The notes under the pieces were generated by a model. That model was not told where the DNA came from. It did not search any database and saw only the letters and a program-made list of their open reading frames with translations. From Clostridia bacterium (GTDB lineage: Bacteria > Bacillota > Clostridia > Christensenellales > Aristaeellaceae), in the NCBI GenBank assembly GCA_009776385.1, contig WRFT01000114.1, forward strand, positions 1 through 6,048: 6,048 nucleotides of DNA, given 5' to 3'. Positions 1 to 5,900 of the stretch are shown piece after piece (positions within the stretch are counted from its first letter, which is position 1; each line of letters begins with the position of its first letter). A program made the position numbers and the translations under genes.

Positions 1-483
1 ATAAAAGACTTAAAGATGCTGGATACCCCGTGGGTACTCATTCTGCCGAACTGCCTGAGCGTGTTTAATATGATTATCATGCGCTCCTTCCTCTTCGGCA
101 TCCCCGATTCACTGCGGGAGTCCGCCGAGCTGGACGGCGCGGGCCCTATCCGCATATTGGTAAGCATCTACCTGCCCCTGTGCACCTCCGTTCTGGCGAC
201 ATTGGCGCTCTTTTACGCCGTAGGCCGCTGGAACGGGTTCTCGGACGCGCTGATTTATATTCGCAACACGCGCCTGTACCCCATACAGCTGTTGCTTTAC
301 AACATTCTTCAAAACTTCATGAGCGTGGATGTCGGCACGCAGGAGGGCTTCTTCAGCCCCGGCCTTGCCGAAACAATGAAGTCCGCCGCGGTCATGGTGG
401 CGACCATCCCCATATTGTTAATCTATCCCTTCCTGCAAAAATACTTTATTACCGGTGTGACAATCGGCGCCGTGAAAGGCTAA
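1..483 (+). CDS. ABC sugar-transporter permease, LplC/YtcP-like (3' part, start lies outside the window)
   Basis: This is an inner-membrane permease subunit of a carbohydrate ABC importer (binding-protein-dependent transport family). The reading frame is open from base 1, so the ATG at 16 is probably internal and about the last 160 residues are seen. The cytoplasmic loop that docks the ATPase, the EAA motif, is clear at visible residues 40-59: E-S-A-x-L-D-G-A-G followed by I-x-L-P. Hydrophobic segments flank it: one before it containing VFNMIIMRSF, one after it containing LATLALFYAVGRWN, and one near the C-terminus. The sequences GRWNGFSDALIYI and the end ITGVTIGAVKG are typical of the LplC/YtcP subgroup, which works with large binding proteins like the one that follows. 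The substrate cannot be read from the sequence; oligosaccharides or polysaccharide fragments are usual in this subgroup. The binding-protein gene follows after 59 bases, evidently in the same operon. Confidence 0.93.
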   Translation: MKDLKMLDTPWVLILPNCLSVFNMIIMRSFLFGIPDSLRESAELDGAGPIRILVSIYLPLCTSVLATLALFYAVGRWNGFSDALIYIRNTRLYPIQLLLYNILQNFMSVDVGTQEGFFSPGLAETMKSAAVMVATIPILLIYPFLQKYFITGVTIGAVKG

Positions 484-493
484 CCTGCCAGCG

Positions 494-511
494 AACGCGG
501 CAAGCCGCGTT
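494..511 (+). promoter_or_regulatory. Intergenic hairpin between permease and binding-protein genes
   Basis: A perfect 7-bp stem, AACGCGG / CCGCGTT, closes a CAAG loop and runs into four T (510-513). It lies 10 bases after the permease stop and ends 18 bases before the AGGAGGT ribosome site (530-536) of the next gene. The T run is too short for full termination. By analogy with other sugar ABC operons it could be a partial attenuator, or an mRNA-stabilising structure that lets the binding protein be made in excess. That role is inference; the pairing is seen directly. Confidence 0.45.
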
Positions 512-542
512 TTAAGGATATTTATGACGAGGAGGTATTCCC

Positions 543-2147
543 ATGAAGAGAGCCCTGTCTATGTTGTTGTTCGTTCTCATGTTCGTCTTGTGCTTAGCGC
601 CCATAGCCGGCACGGCCGAAGGCGGACTGGAGAACGGCCGTTTCACCGAAACCCGGCACATTACCGTCGAAATCTTCGACAGGTCCAATGAGGGCGGGTC
701 GCCGCCGGATGACAACACCTTTACGGATTTCATCAAAGAAGGCATGCTGCGCGACCATAATGTCGCGGTAGAGTACGTTCGCGTGCCGCGTTGGACGGAA
801 GATACCGACATCCAAAACCTGCTGGCCACCGGCACAGCCCCGGATGTTTGCTTAACGTACAACTATCCGGCCATACAGACCTACGCCAACATGGGCGGCG
901 TGGTCAACCTGACCCCCTATCTGGAGGAGCATAAAGACCTTCTGCCGGATTTATGGGCTTTTCTGGGCGATGACAATATCTTTTACGACCAGGATCCCGA
1001 TACCGGCAACCTTTGGGCCATTGAGGCGCGGTTAGCGGAAGCGACGCGTATCAACACCTTTGTGCGTCAAGACTGGCTGGACAAACTGGGCCTGGCGGAA
1101 CCCGCCACCACGGAAGAGTTTGAAGCCATGCTCGTCGCCTTCCGCGACAACGCGGAACTGCTGCTGGGCGCTAACGCGGCAAAAATGATTCCCTTCTCCA
1201 TCAGCTTCGACGTGGGCTGGCGGGCGAACTATCTGCTGGCATCCTTCGTTCCCGACAGCCTGACAGATAAAGAACGCTTCATCTTCGGCTTTGACGACAG
1301 GATGTTCACCTTCCCCGGCATCAAAGAAGGCGTACGGCTGCTGAACAAATGGTATAACGACGGCCTTATTTGGAAAGATTTCCCCCTGTATCCTGCCGGA
1401 GACACCACCGAGGACAGCCTGATTAAATCCGGCTTCGTCGGCGCGTTCATGCATAACTTTGACTATCCGTTCCGCAACGAGGACAACTCCATACACAACG
1501 TCATGAAGGCGCTGAATGGTGATGACGCCGTGTTCACCACCGTAGATCCCTTCAAAAATGACGCGGGCAATAACGTAAAGTACCTGCCGGCGCCCGTGGA
1601 TCGTAAAATATTCTTCCCCTCCACAAACAAAGAGCCCGTCGCGTCCCTGCTGTACCTAAACTGGATTACCAAGCTGGAAAACCGCAGGGTACTGCAAACA
1701 GGCACGGAAGGCGTCAATCACGAAGTGCTTGAAGACGGCGCCATCCGTATGCTGTCGGCCGTTGCGCCGGACATCATGAACTCCCCCAGGAATATCGACT
1801 ACACCATGACCATTAACGGCCTGGATTTAGGCGATCCGGAACTCAACGCGAAATCCAACGCCCTGGCGTATCCGGGCGTGGATGCCGCCATCGTGCAGAA
1901 GGCGTATGCCGACACCAACCGCGGCGCGCGTTTTAACAGAAACTATAAGGCCGGCGAAATCAAGGCCGAAGAGGGCATCGGCTCGGCGCTGGCGGACAAG
2001 CGCAACGTGGTGCTCAACACCGCCATCGTCGCGGCTCCCGACGCGTTTGACGCCATCTTCGACGCGGGTATGGCCGACTACCTCGCCTCCGGCGGACAGG
2101 CCATCATCGATGAACGCATCGAGGCGTATGAAGCTATCTACGAGTAA
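543..2147 (+). CDS. Extracellular solute-binding protein of a sugar ABC importer (LplA/YtcQ-like)
   Basis: This is the secreted receptor that captures a carbohydrate and delivers it to the membrane permease, from the large (about 500-550 aa) branch of solute-binding family 1; at 534 aa it is full length. The N-terminus is a classical signal peptide: basic MKR, a hydrophobic stretch from about residues 7-22, and a likely cleavage after GTA (residue 25). Cys17 lies inside the hydrophobic core without a proper lipobox, so this looks like a signal peptidase I substrate. In a Gram-positive host the lack of a lipid anchor would be unusual. Residues 96-102 (TGTAPDV), followed by a Y-x-N-M-G-G-V-V-x-L stretch near 114-123, match the usual G-x-x-P-D and G-x-x-x-x-L pattern of the family. 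The start is fixed by AGGAGGT at 530-536, 6 bases before the ATG. It follows the permease in the same operon and is closed by a strong terminator. Substrate unknown. Confidence 0.93.
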   Translation: MKRALSMLLFVLMFVLCLAPIAGTAEGGLENGRFTETRHITVEIFDRSNEGGSPPDDNTFTDFIKEGMLRDHNVAVEYVRVPRWTEDTDIQNLLATGTAPDVCLTYNYPAIQTYANMGGVVNLTPYLEEHKDLLPDLWAFLGDDNIFYDQDPDTGNLWAIEARLAEATRINTFVRQDWLDKLGLAEPATTEEFEAMLVAFRDNAELLLGANAAKMIPFSISFDVGWRANYLLASFVPDSLTDKERFIFGFDDRMFTFPGIKEGVRLLNKWYNDGLIWKDFPLYPAGDTTEDSLIKSGFVGAFMHNFDYPFRNEDNSIHNVMKALNGDDAVFTTVDPFKNDAGNNVKYLPAPVDRKIFFPSTNKEPVASLLYLNWITKLENRRVLQTGTEGVNHEVLEDGAIRMLSAVAPDIMNSPRNIDYTMTINGLDLGDPELNAKSNALAYPGVDAAIVQKAYADTNRGARFNRNYKAGEIKAEEGIGSALADKRNVVLNTAIVAAPDAFDAIFDAGMADYLASGGQAIIDERIEAYEAIYE

Positions 2148-2168
2148 TCCGCCACAAACAACCAAACG

Positions 2169-2197
2169 AAAGGCCCTCGGAAACGGGGGCCTTTTTT
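2169..2197 (+). terminator. Intrinsic terminator ending the sugar-transport operon (possibly bidirectional)
   Basis: An 11-bp stem (2169-2179 with 2184-2194, one G-T wobble) closes a GAAA tetraloop and runs into six T (2192-2197). This is a textbook rho-independent terminator 21 bases after the binding-protein stop. The stem begins with AAA and the flanking sequence read on the other strand is moderately T-rich. It may therefore also stop transcripts from the convergent epimerase gene, whose stop codon is about 40 bases away. The second role is inference. Confidence 0.93.
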
Positions 2198-2235
2198 ATC
2201 GGCTAAACAATAGGATAAGATGAATGCCCCGTCCC

Positions 2236-3375
2236 CTAAGGACGCGCTTTTTTATACGGCAGCCCTTTTTCCCGCGCGTACGATAGCAAAATGTCGGCAA
2301 TCCTGTCGCTGGCCATGCCGTCTCCGTAAAGAGGGATGGGCTCGCTCATCCGTGCGTGAGCCGCCTCGTTTTCCAAAAGGTACGATGCTTCCGCAAAAAC
2401 CTTTTCTTCGTCGGACCCGGCCAAAATCGCCTTGCCGGCTTCCACCGCCTCCGGGCGTTCCGTGCGGGATCTGAGGATGACCACCGGCGTACCCAAGGCG
2501 GAAGCCTCCTCTTGAATGCCGCCCGAATCCGTCAGCACCATATGCACGCGTTTGATGAGCGAATACATGTCCTCTACTTCAACCGGCTCCATCAGCAAAA
2601 TACGTTCGCAGCCTTCCAGCGACGCGAATATCTTTTCACGTACCGCCGGGTTCAAGTGTACCGGAAATACAACCTGAACGTCCGGGTAGGTTGAAACGAT
2701 ACGGCGCACGGCGCGGCAGATGCGTTCCAGCGGTTCCCCGATATTTTCGCGGCGGTGGGCGGTTACCAAAATCCATCGCCCCTGCTCAAAATCCAGCGCG
2801 CGCAGATGCTTATCCCTGAAGGTAAACCCGCTGCGCGTCATCCGCGCCAGCGCATCTATCACGGTATTTCCTACGACAAACACGTTTTCTGTGATGCCCT
2901 CGCGCTTGAGGTTTTCGCGGTTCGTCTCCGTCGGCGCAAAGTGCAGCGTCGCCAAACGGCTCGTCAGCGTGCGGTTAATCTCTTCCGGGAACGGCGAATA
3001 ACGATGGAACGAACGGAGGCCCGCCTCCACATGCCCTACCGGAACACGTTGGTAGAAGGCGGTCAGCGCCGCGACCATGGACGTGGTGGTGTCGCCATGC
3101 ACCAGTACGATATGCGGTTTTTCCTTGCCGATAATATCGGTCAGGCCGTTGACAATATGGGTGGTGATGACGGGCAGGGTCTGCCCCGTCCGCATCAAGT
3201 TTAAGTCATAATCCGGTTGAATGTGAAATCGGCGCAGCACCTGATCGAGCATTTGGCGGTGTTGAGCCGTAACGCAAACGACGCTTTTAAACGCGTCGAT
3301 CTCTTCCAGCTTCTTAAGCAGCGGCGCCATCTTGATCGCTTCCGGACGAGTCCCGAAGACGCTCAGGACCTTCAC
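2236..3375 (-). CDS. wecB: UDP-N-acetylglucosamine 2-epimerase, non-hydrolysing (WecB/MnaA family)
   Basis: This cytoplasmic enzyme interconverts UDP-GlcNAc and UDP-ManNAc; the product feeds teichoic-acid linkage units, enterobacterial-type common antigen or other surface glycans. With the chosen GTG start it is 379 aa, close to E. coli WecB (376). It opens MKVLSVFGTRPEAIKMAPL, nearly the family consensus. Catalytic residues are in place: Asp95 in HGDTT, Glu117 in VEAGLR, Glu131 in PFPEE-NR, and the histidine of TAHRREN at 207. The second Rossmann domain carries the UDP-site sequence DSGGIQEEA (283-291) and TERPEAVEAG. A minor oddity is LRSRTERPE where most members have LR(D/N)TTERPE. Longer readings from ATG at 3420, 3390 or 3381 are in frame. 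The first overlaps the promoter -10, the second overlaps the ribosome site itself, and the third touches that site with almost no spacing. GTG at 3375 has a 7-base spacing. The symbol mnaA would serve equally well. Confidence 0.96.
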   Translation of the reverse strand: MKVLSVFGTRPEAIKMAPLLKKLEEIDAFKSVVCVTAQHRQMLDQVLRRFHIQPDYDLNLMRTGQTLPVITTHIVNGLTDIIGKEKPHIVLVHGDTTTSMVAALTAFYQRVPVGHVEAGLRSFHRYSPFPEEINRTLTSRLATLHFAPTETNRENLKREGITENVFVVGNTVIDALARMTRSGFTFRDKHLRALDFEQGRWILVTAHRRENIGEPLERICRAVRRIVSTYPDVQVVFPVHLNPAVREKIFASLEGCERILLMEPVEVEDMYSLIKRVHMVLTDSGGIQEEASALGTPVVILRSRTERPEAVEAGKAILAGSDEEKVFAEASYLLENEAAHARMSEPIPLYGDGMASDRIADILLSYAREKGLPYKKARP

Positions 3376-3381
3376 GCGCAT

Positions 3382-3388
3382 CCCTCCC
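3382..3388 (-). promoter_or_regulatory. Ribosome binding site that decides the epimerase start
   Basis: GGGAGGG on the minus strand is followed directly by ATGCGCGTG. The GGAGG core is 7 bases from the GTG at 3375 but only 1 base from the ATG at 3381. The GTG also gives the conserved family N-terminus MKVL. Initiation at GTG is therefore preferred. Confidence 0.7.
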
Positions 3389-3410
3389 ATGTAATCAAAG
3401 CAAACGGTGT

Positions 3411-3439
3411 ATTCTACCATGACAGGCAGATGATAGCAA
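3411..3439 (-). promoter_or_regulatory. Sigma-70/A-type promoter of the epimerase gene
   Basis: Read on the minus strand: -35 TTGCTA (3439-3434), a 17-base spacer, and -10 TAGAAT (3416-3411) preceded by TGG, an extended -10. It matches consensus at 4/6 and 5/6 positions with ideal spacing. Transcription should begin near 3404, giving a leader of about 30 bases. The ATG at 3420 overlaps the -10 and cannot be on this transcript. The epimerase can therefore be expressed independently of the glycosyltransferase upstream. Confidence 0.65.
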
Positions 3440-3539
3440 ATAGAAGCGGGCGCCTTTATGATAAGGAATTTTTACCAATAATGTTCCGCGCCGATGGGAA
3501 AAGGGTTTGATGGGTATGGTTTACTAAGCCCCCCCTCTG

Positions 3540-4145
3540 TCAGCGGAAGAACAGCCGTAAAAACCTGCGCCACCTGTTCCTTTCCAAAAAGCCGCCGCGG
3601 AAACAGTTCTGCATGCGCGTCACGCGGTTTTGACCTTCCGTCAATAGAAAAAAACGGAAGCAGGCATTCCGCTCTTGCGTCATCGCGCTGCCGAAACGTT
3701 CCCATACGCACCGCGCGTCCGCGTATAACGCGCGGCTCCCTCCCCGCCCGCAGGCGCGGCAGCCTCGGCAATCCGCGCGGACATGGCGCAGACGGCGCGG
3801 CGCGTTAAGGGATACGACACTGCCCAGCGCCGCTGCGGTCAGCAGCAATTGCCTGCAGTTATCCGCCGTAACATCTCCGTTCTCGGGGCATATAAGCTTT
3901 GTTAGGGCCGTGTTCATCATCACAGGGCGTTTGGCGCTGTGTGTATCTACCAATAGCGCGTTAAGCGTTAGGGCTTCCAATGTATGGCCTCGAGGATGCC
4001 TGCGAGAGAAGATGAGCAGGGGCTTTGTCTCGTCTTCTTGCAATAAGTTTTCGGCTTCCCGGCAGAGGCCCTCCCGCTCCGCCGGAGGGAACGCGCCGGA
4101 ACAGTTTATCAAACGAAGGACGGCTTCCCGGCCCGCTTTATTCAT
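3540..4145 (-). CDS. Unrecognised protein, probably frame-disrupted near its 3' end
   Basis: I do not recognise a family. The ATG at 4145 overlaps the glycosyltransferase stop as ATGA, and GGGGA lies 8 bases before it, so the two are probably translationally coupled; this is the best evidence that it is a gene. As written it gives 201 aa. The first 130 residues look like an ordinary soluble protein, with no signal peptide or membrane segment. A Cys- and Arg-rich stretch (D-C-R-G-C-R-A-C-G) follows, and the end is very Arg/Phe-rich, as out-of-frame translation often is. At the run of seven T on the coding strand (3654-3648) one added T would switch to another open frame. That frame reads FFSIDGRSKPRDAHAELF and GKEQVAQVFTAVLPL and stops at 3472, for about 224 aa. 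Either the ORF is a decaying or phase-variable gene, or the base count is a sequencing error. A chance ORF on GC-rich DNA cannot be excluded. Confidence 0.45.
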   Translation of the reverse strand: MNKAGREAVLRLINCSGAFPPAEREGLCREAENLLQEDETKPLLIFSRRHPRGHTLEALTLNALLVDTHSAKRPVMMNTALTKLICPENGDVTADNCRQLLLTAAALGSVVSLNAPRRLRHVRADCRGCRACGRGGSRALYADARCVWERFGSAMTQERNACFRFFLLTEGQNRVTRMQNCFRGGFLERNRWRRFLRLFFR

Positions 4146-4903
4146 AAATGCCATCCCCATTTTTGGAAGAACCGCAAGGCGGATTGAATATGCGTGGCGC
4201 GTCCCTTGCCGGAATGGTGGCTGGCGCGTTTCCATTGATGCGTCACGCAGAAATCCGGATGATAATGTATCTGCCCTGCGTCAAGCGCGCGTCGTGAGAG
4301 ATCCGCGTCCTCCATATACATAAAGAAAAGCGCGTCGAACCCGCCGAGTTTAATAAAGACATCCGTCCGAAACAACATGAAACAGCCCGTAGCCAACTCG
4401 ACGGGCGCGGGCACGGTCAAATCCATACCGCCGCCGGTATAAACATGCCGCCAGCGCGAAAAGGGCGGCCCGAAACGCTCCAGCAGCCCGCCCAAAAGAT
4501 AGCGCAAGGTGGGTTGGCGTTTGGGAAGGCGTTGTTCCGACCCGTCCGGGTTCAGCACATGCGGCGTCAGCAGCACGGCTTCCGGATGCGCGTCCATATA
4601 GGCGAGCATCCCGCGCAGAGCTTCCGGTTCAAACACGACATCCGGATTAAGGACAAGATGATAGTCCGAATCAAGCAGCGGCAAAACGGCATTGTTCGCG
4701 CCGCCGTAACCGCGGTTTACCTCGTTTTGAATCAGGCGTACAAACGGAAAGCTTTCTTGAACGGCATGGCAGGTTCCGTCATCGGACGCGTTATCGGATA
4801 CAAAAACGGTCATCGGTACCAACCCGGCCGCCTCCGCCAGAGAGCGGAGTGTTTCTAACACCACATTACGGCTGTTATAGGTCACCACGCAAACGGAAAG
4901 CAT
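4142..4903 (-). CDS. Family 2 glycosyltransferase, rhamnosyltransferase (WbbL)-like
   Basis: This GT-A fold enzyme transfers a sugar from a nucleotide donor to a growing surface glycan at the cytoplasmic face of the membrane. In the 253-aa product the nucleotide-binding core begins at once: VVTYNS (6-11), SDNASDDGT (36-44) and NRGYGGANN (63-71). The metal-binding D-x-D equivalent is LNPDV (85-89). The acceptor-side motif is ELATGCFMLFRTDVF (169-183), then GGFD (187-190) and the catalytic-base region FMYMEDADLSRR (194-205). The C-terminus with H-Y-H-P and the final FFQKWGWHL resembles WbbL-type rhamnosyltransferases, and the length is normal. There is no membrane segment. The start at 4903 is set by GGGAGGAGG (4918-4910), 6 bases upstream; the in-frame ATG at 4930 has no such site. 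Rhamnose as donor is only a family-level guess: no dTDP-rhamnose genes are in view. A promoter lies at 4973-5001. Confidence 0.92.
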   Translation of the reverse strand: MLSVCVVTYNSRNVVLETLRSLAEAAGLVPMTVFVSDNASDDGTCHAVQESFPFVRLIQNEVNRGYGGANNAVLPLLDSDYHLVLNPDVVFEPEALRGMLAYMDAHPEAVLLTPHVLNPDGSEQRLPKRQPTLRYLLGGLLERFGPPFSRWRHVYTGGGMDLTVPAPVELATGCFMLFRTDVFIKLGGFDALFFMYMEDADLSRRALDAGQIHYHPDFCVTHQWKRASHHSGKGRATHIQSALRFFQKWGWHL

Positions 4904-4928
4904 AAACCGCCTCCTCCCGAAGGGCCTC

Positions 4929-4965
4929 ATGGGATAACGGCAGACAGAGCGCCGTGCGTTCCCAT
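4929..4965 (-). promoter_or_regulatory. Possible 5'-leader hairpin of the glycosyltransferase mRNA
   Basis: On the minus strand an outer 6-bp stem, ATGGGA (4965-4960) with TCCCAT (4934-4929), encloses an inner 5-bp stem, ACGGC (4955-4951) with GCCGT (4941-4937). The inner stem has a 9-base loop, and a small internal loop separates the two stems. The structure begins about where the predicted transcript starts. It could protect the 5' end of the mRNA. It matches no riboswitch class I know and could be chance in GC-rich DNA. Confidence 0.3.
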
Positions 4966-4972
4966 CGCGGAT

Positions 4973-5001
4973 ATTCTAGCGAAAAAGACGGCATACGGCA
5001 A
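4973..5001 (-). promoter_or_regulatory. Sigma-70/A-type promoter for the glycosyltransferase
   Basis: Read on the minus strand: -35 TTGCCG (5001-4996, 4/6), a 17-base spacer, and -10 TAGAAT (4978-4973, 5/6). The -10 is identical to that of the epimerase promoter. The predicted start near 4966 gives a leader of about 60 bases before the ATG at 4903. Confidence 0.55.
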
Positions 5002-5032
5002 GGCACAGGCTTACCCGGTGCTTAAATAACGC

Positions 5033-5061
5033 TTGATATCACGGGTATTGTGCGGTATATT
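5033..5061 (+). promoter_or_regulatory. Sigma-70/A-type promoter of the acetyltransferase gene
   Basis: -35 TTGATA (5033-5038, 5/6), a 17-base spacer, and -10 TATATT (5056-5061, 5/6) form a near-consensus promoter. The predicted start is near 5068, with a leader of about 66 bases. It faces away from the glycosyltransferase promoter; the two -35 boxes are 31 bases apart. Confidence 0.7.
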
Positions 5062-5133
5062 CCTCGCGGCGGCGGATGGGGGTGACGCGGGCAGAGCCGC
5101 TAAGGTTCGTTATATACGGAGGAGATGACATAC

Positions 5134-5604
5134 ATGATTCATATCGTGGAAGTGACCGACCCGGATGAAAAATCCGGCATCTGTAACGATGTGCTGAGGG
5201 CCCTACCAAGCTGGTTTGGCATTGAATCCTCCATTGTGGACTATGTCGCCGATACGCGACCCATGCCTTTTTTCGCGGTGTATGATGATGGCCGGGCAAT
5301 CGGGTTCGTCGCCATTAAAAAGCATAACCCCTATACGGCGGAAGTCTATGTCATGGGTATCCTTGAAGCGTATCATCGTCAAGGGATTGGAAGAAAGCTG
5401 ATCGCGCTTTGTTTGCGGTATTGTGTGGATAACAAAATAGAGTTTCTAACCGTAAAAACACTGGACGCGTCCGGGAACAGCGAAAGCTACGATAAAACAA
5501 GGTCGTTTTATCTGTCGGCAGGCTTTAGGCCCTTGGAGGTTTTTCCTCTCCATTGGGATGAAAACAACCCCTGCCTGTTTATGGCCATGCATGTCCCTTC
5601 GTGA
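5134..5604 (+). CDS. GNAT-family N-acetyltransferase
   Basis: This small cytoplasmic enzyme transfers an acetyl group from acetyl-CoA to an amine; the acceptor is unknown. In the 156-aa product the acetyl-CoA pyrophosphate loop (motif A, R/Q-x-x-G-x-G/A) is R82-Q-G-I-G-R87, preceded by the beta-strand AEVYVMGILEAYH (69-81). The N-terminal LPSWFGIE (24-31) and the C-terminal KTRSFYLSAGF, PLEVFPLHW and NNPCL segments resemble a GNAT subgroup common in Bacillota. It is sometimes loosely labelled as aminoglycoside-acetyltransferase-like, but nothing here supports a resistance role. I chose the ATG at 5134 because GGAGGAG (5118-5124) lies 9 bases before it. The in-frame ATG at 5125 touches that site directly and would add only three residues. 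The gene is a single unit with its own promoter. No convincing terminator follows. Confidence 0.93.
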   Translation: MIHIVEVTDPDEKSGICNDVLRALPSWFGIESSIVDYVADTRPMPFFAVYDDGRAIGFVAIKKHNPYTAEVYVMGILEAYHRQGIGRKLIALCLRYCVDNKIEFLTVKTLDASGNSESYDKTRSFYLSAGFRPLEVFPLHWDENNPCLFMAMHVPS

Positions 5605-5654
5605 CGGAGAAGATGCCCCTGCTACCGGTTTATGCGCCCCATGGAGGACGGGTC

Positions 5655-5681
5655 TTTTTCGCGTATTTCGTGTATTTCGCG
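5655..5681. repeat. Short tandem repeat, three 9-base units
   Basis: Three consecutive units are TTTTTCGCG, TATTTCGTG and TATTTCGCG; a weaker fourth (ATTAAATCG) follows. On the other strand this reads as alternating CGCGAAATA / CACGAAATA. From memory, such runs occur as dispersed intergenic sequence in many environmental bacterial genomes. It is too short and spacer-free to be a CRISPR. Confidence 0.6.
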
Positions 5682-5703
5682 ATTAAATCGTTCTCCTTCC
5701 TCA

Positions 5704-5854
5704 CGTCTTCGCGAGCCTTTAGCCGCGAGTGTAGCGTGGCGGGCTAGCGTGGCGATCCAGCGTTTCTTACCTTGTCGTTATAGTCTGCATAAAAAGCGTA
5801 TTTATAAATGTTAAAATCTGGATCGCCACGCCACTCACGTGGCTCGCGAAGACG
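5704..5854. repeat. Imperfect inverted-repeat element 1 (MITE-like or dispersed palindrome)
   Basis: Termini CGTCTTCGCGAGCC (5704-5717) and its exact complement (5841-5854) form 14 bp. A second perfect 14-bp pair lies inside: GCGTGGCGATCCAG (5747-5760) with 5818-5831. The 57-base AT-richer middle (5761-5817) encodes nothing. The left arm carries about 20 extra bases, including a 13-base-period direct repeat of TAGCGTGGCG (5732-5741 and 5745-5754). The C-G-T-C-A/T-T-C-G-C-G-A-G terminus resembles the widespread dispersed family beginning CGTCATTGCGAG. No clear target-site duplication is seen. Folded, it would give a long interrupted hairpin. Confidence 0.75.
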
Positions 5855-5900
5855 GATATGATGGGCAGCTATATATCTCTTTAATGTGTTATCCTCAGCA

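Noticed and set aside
1032..1496. Minus-strand open frame of 154 codons inside the binding-protein gene
   Set aside because: A shadow of a full-length, signal-peptide-bearing gene; no ribosome site.
2755..3204. Plus-strand open frame of 149 codons inside the epimerase
   Set aside because: Entirely antisense to a well-conserved enzyme, and its translation is His/Arg-rich with no motif.
3494..3808. Plus-strand open frame of 104 codons opposite the disrupted ORF
   Set aside because: Low-complexity Arg/Ser/Gly-rich translation with no family resemblance; it looks like a GC-rich shadow.
3910..4323. Plus-strand open frame of 137 codons
   Set aside because: It runs antisense to the glycosyltransferase 3' end and the coupled ORF, is Arg/Ser-rich, and has no ribosome site or recognisable motif.
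4904..4966. Riboswitch in the glycosyltransferase leader
   Set aside because: The leader is only about 60 bases and matches no aptamer pattern I can name; only a simple two-part hairpin is seen.
5605..5660. Intrinsic terminator after the acetyltransferase gene
   Set aside because: There is a run of five T at 5655-5659, but the preceding CCCC/GGG pairing is only about 3-4 bp with a long loop.
5655..5754. Possible CRISPR array
   Set aside because: Units are 9 and 13 bases, directly abutting or nearly so, with no spacers and no cas genes.
5632..5814. Small 60-codon plus-strand ORF after the acetyltransferase
   Set aside because: It crosses the 9-base repeat and the inverted-repeat arm, is Ser/Arg-rich, and has no properly spaced ribosome site.
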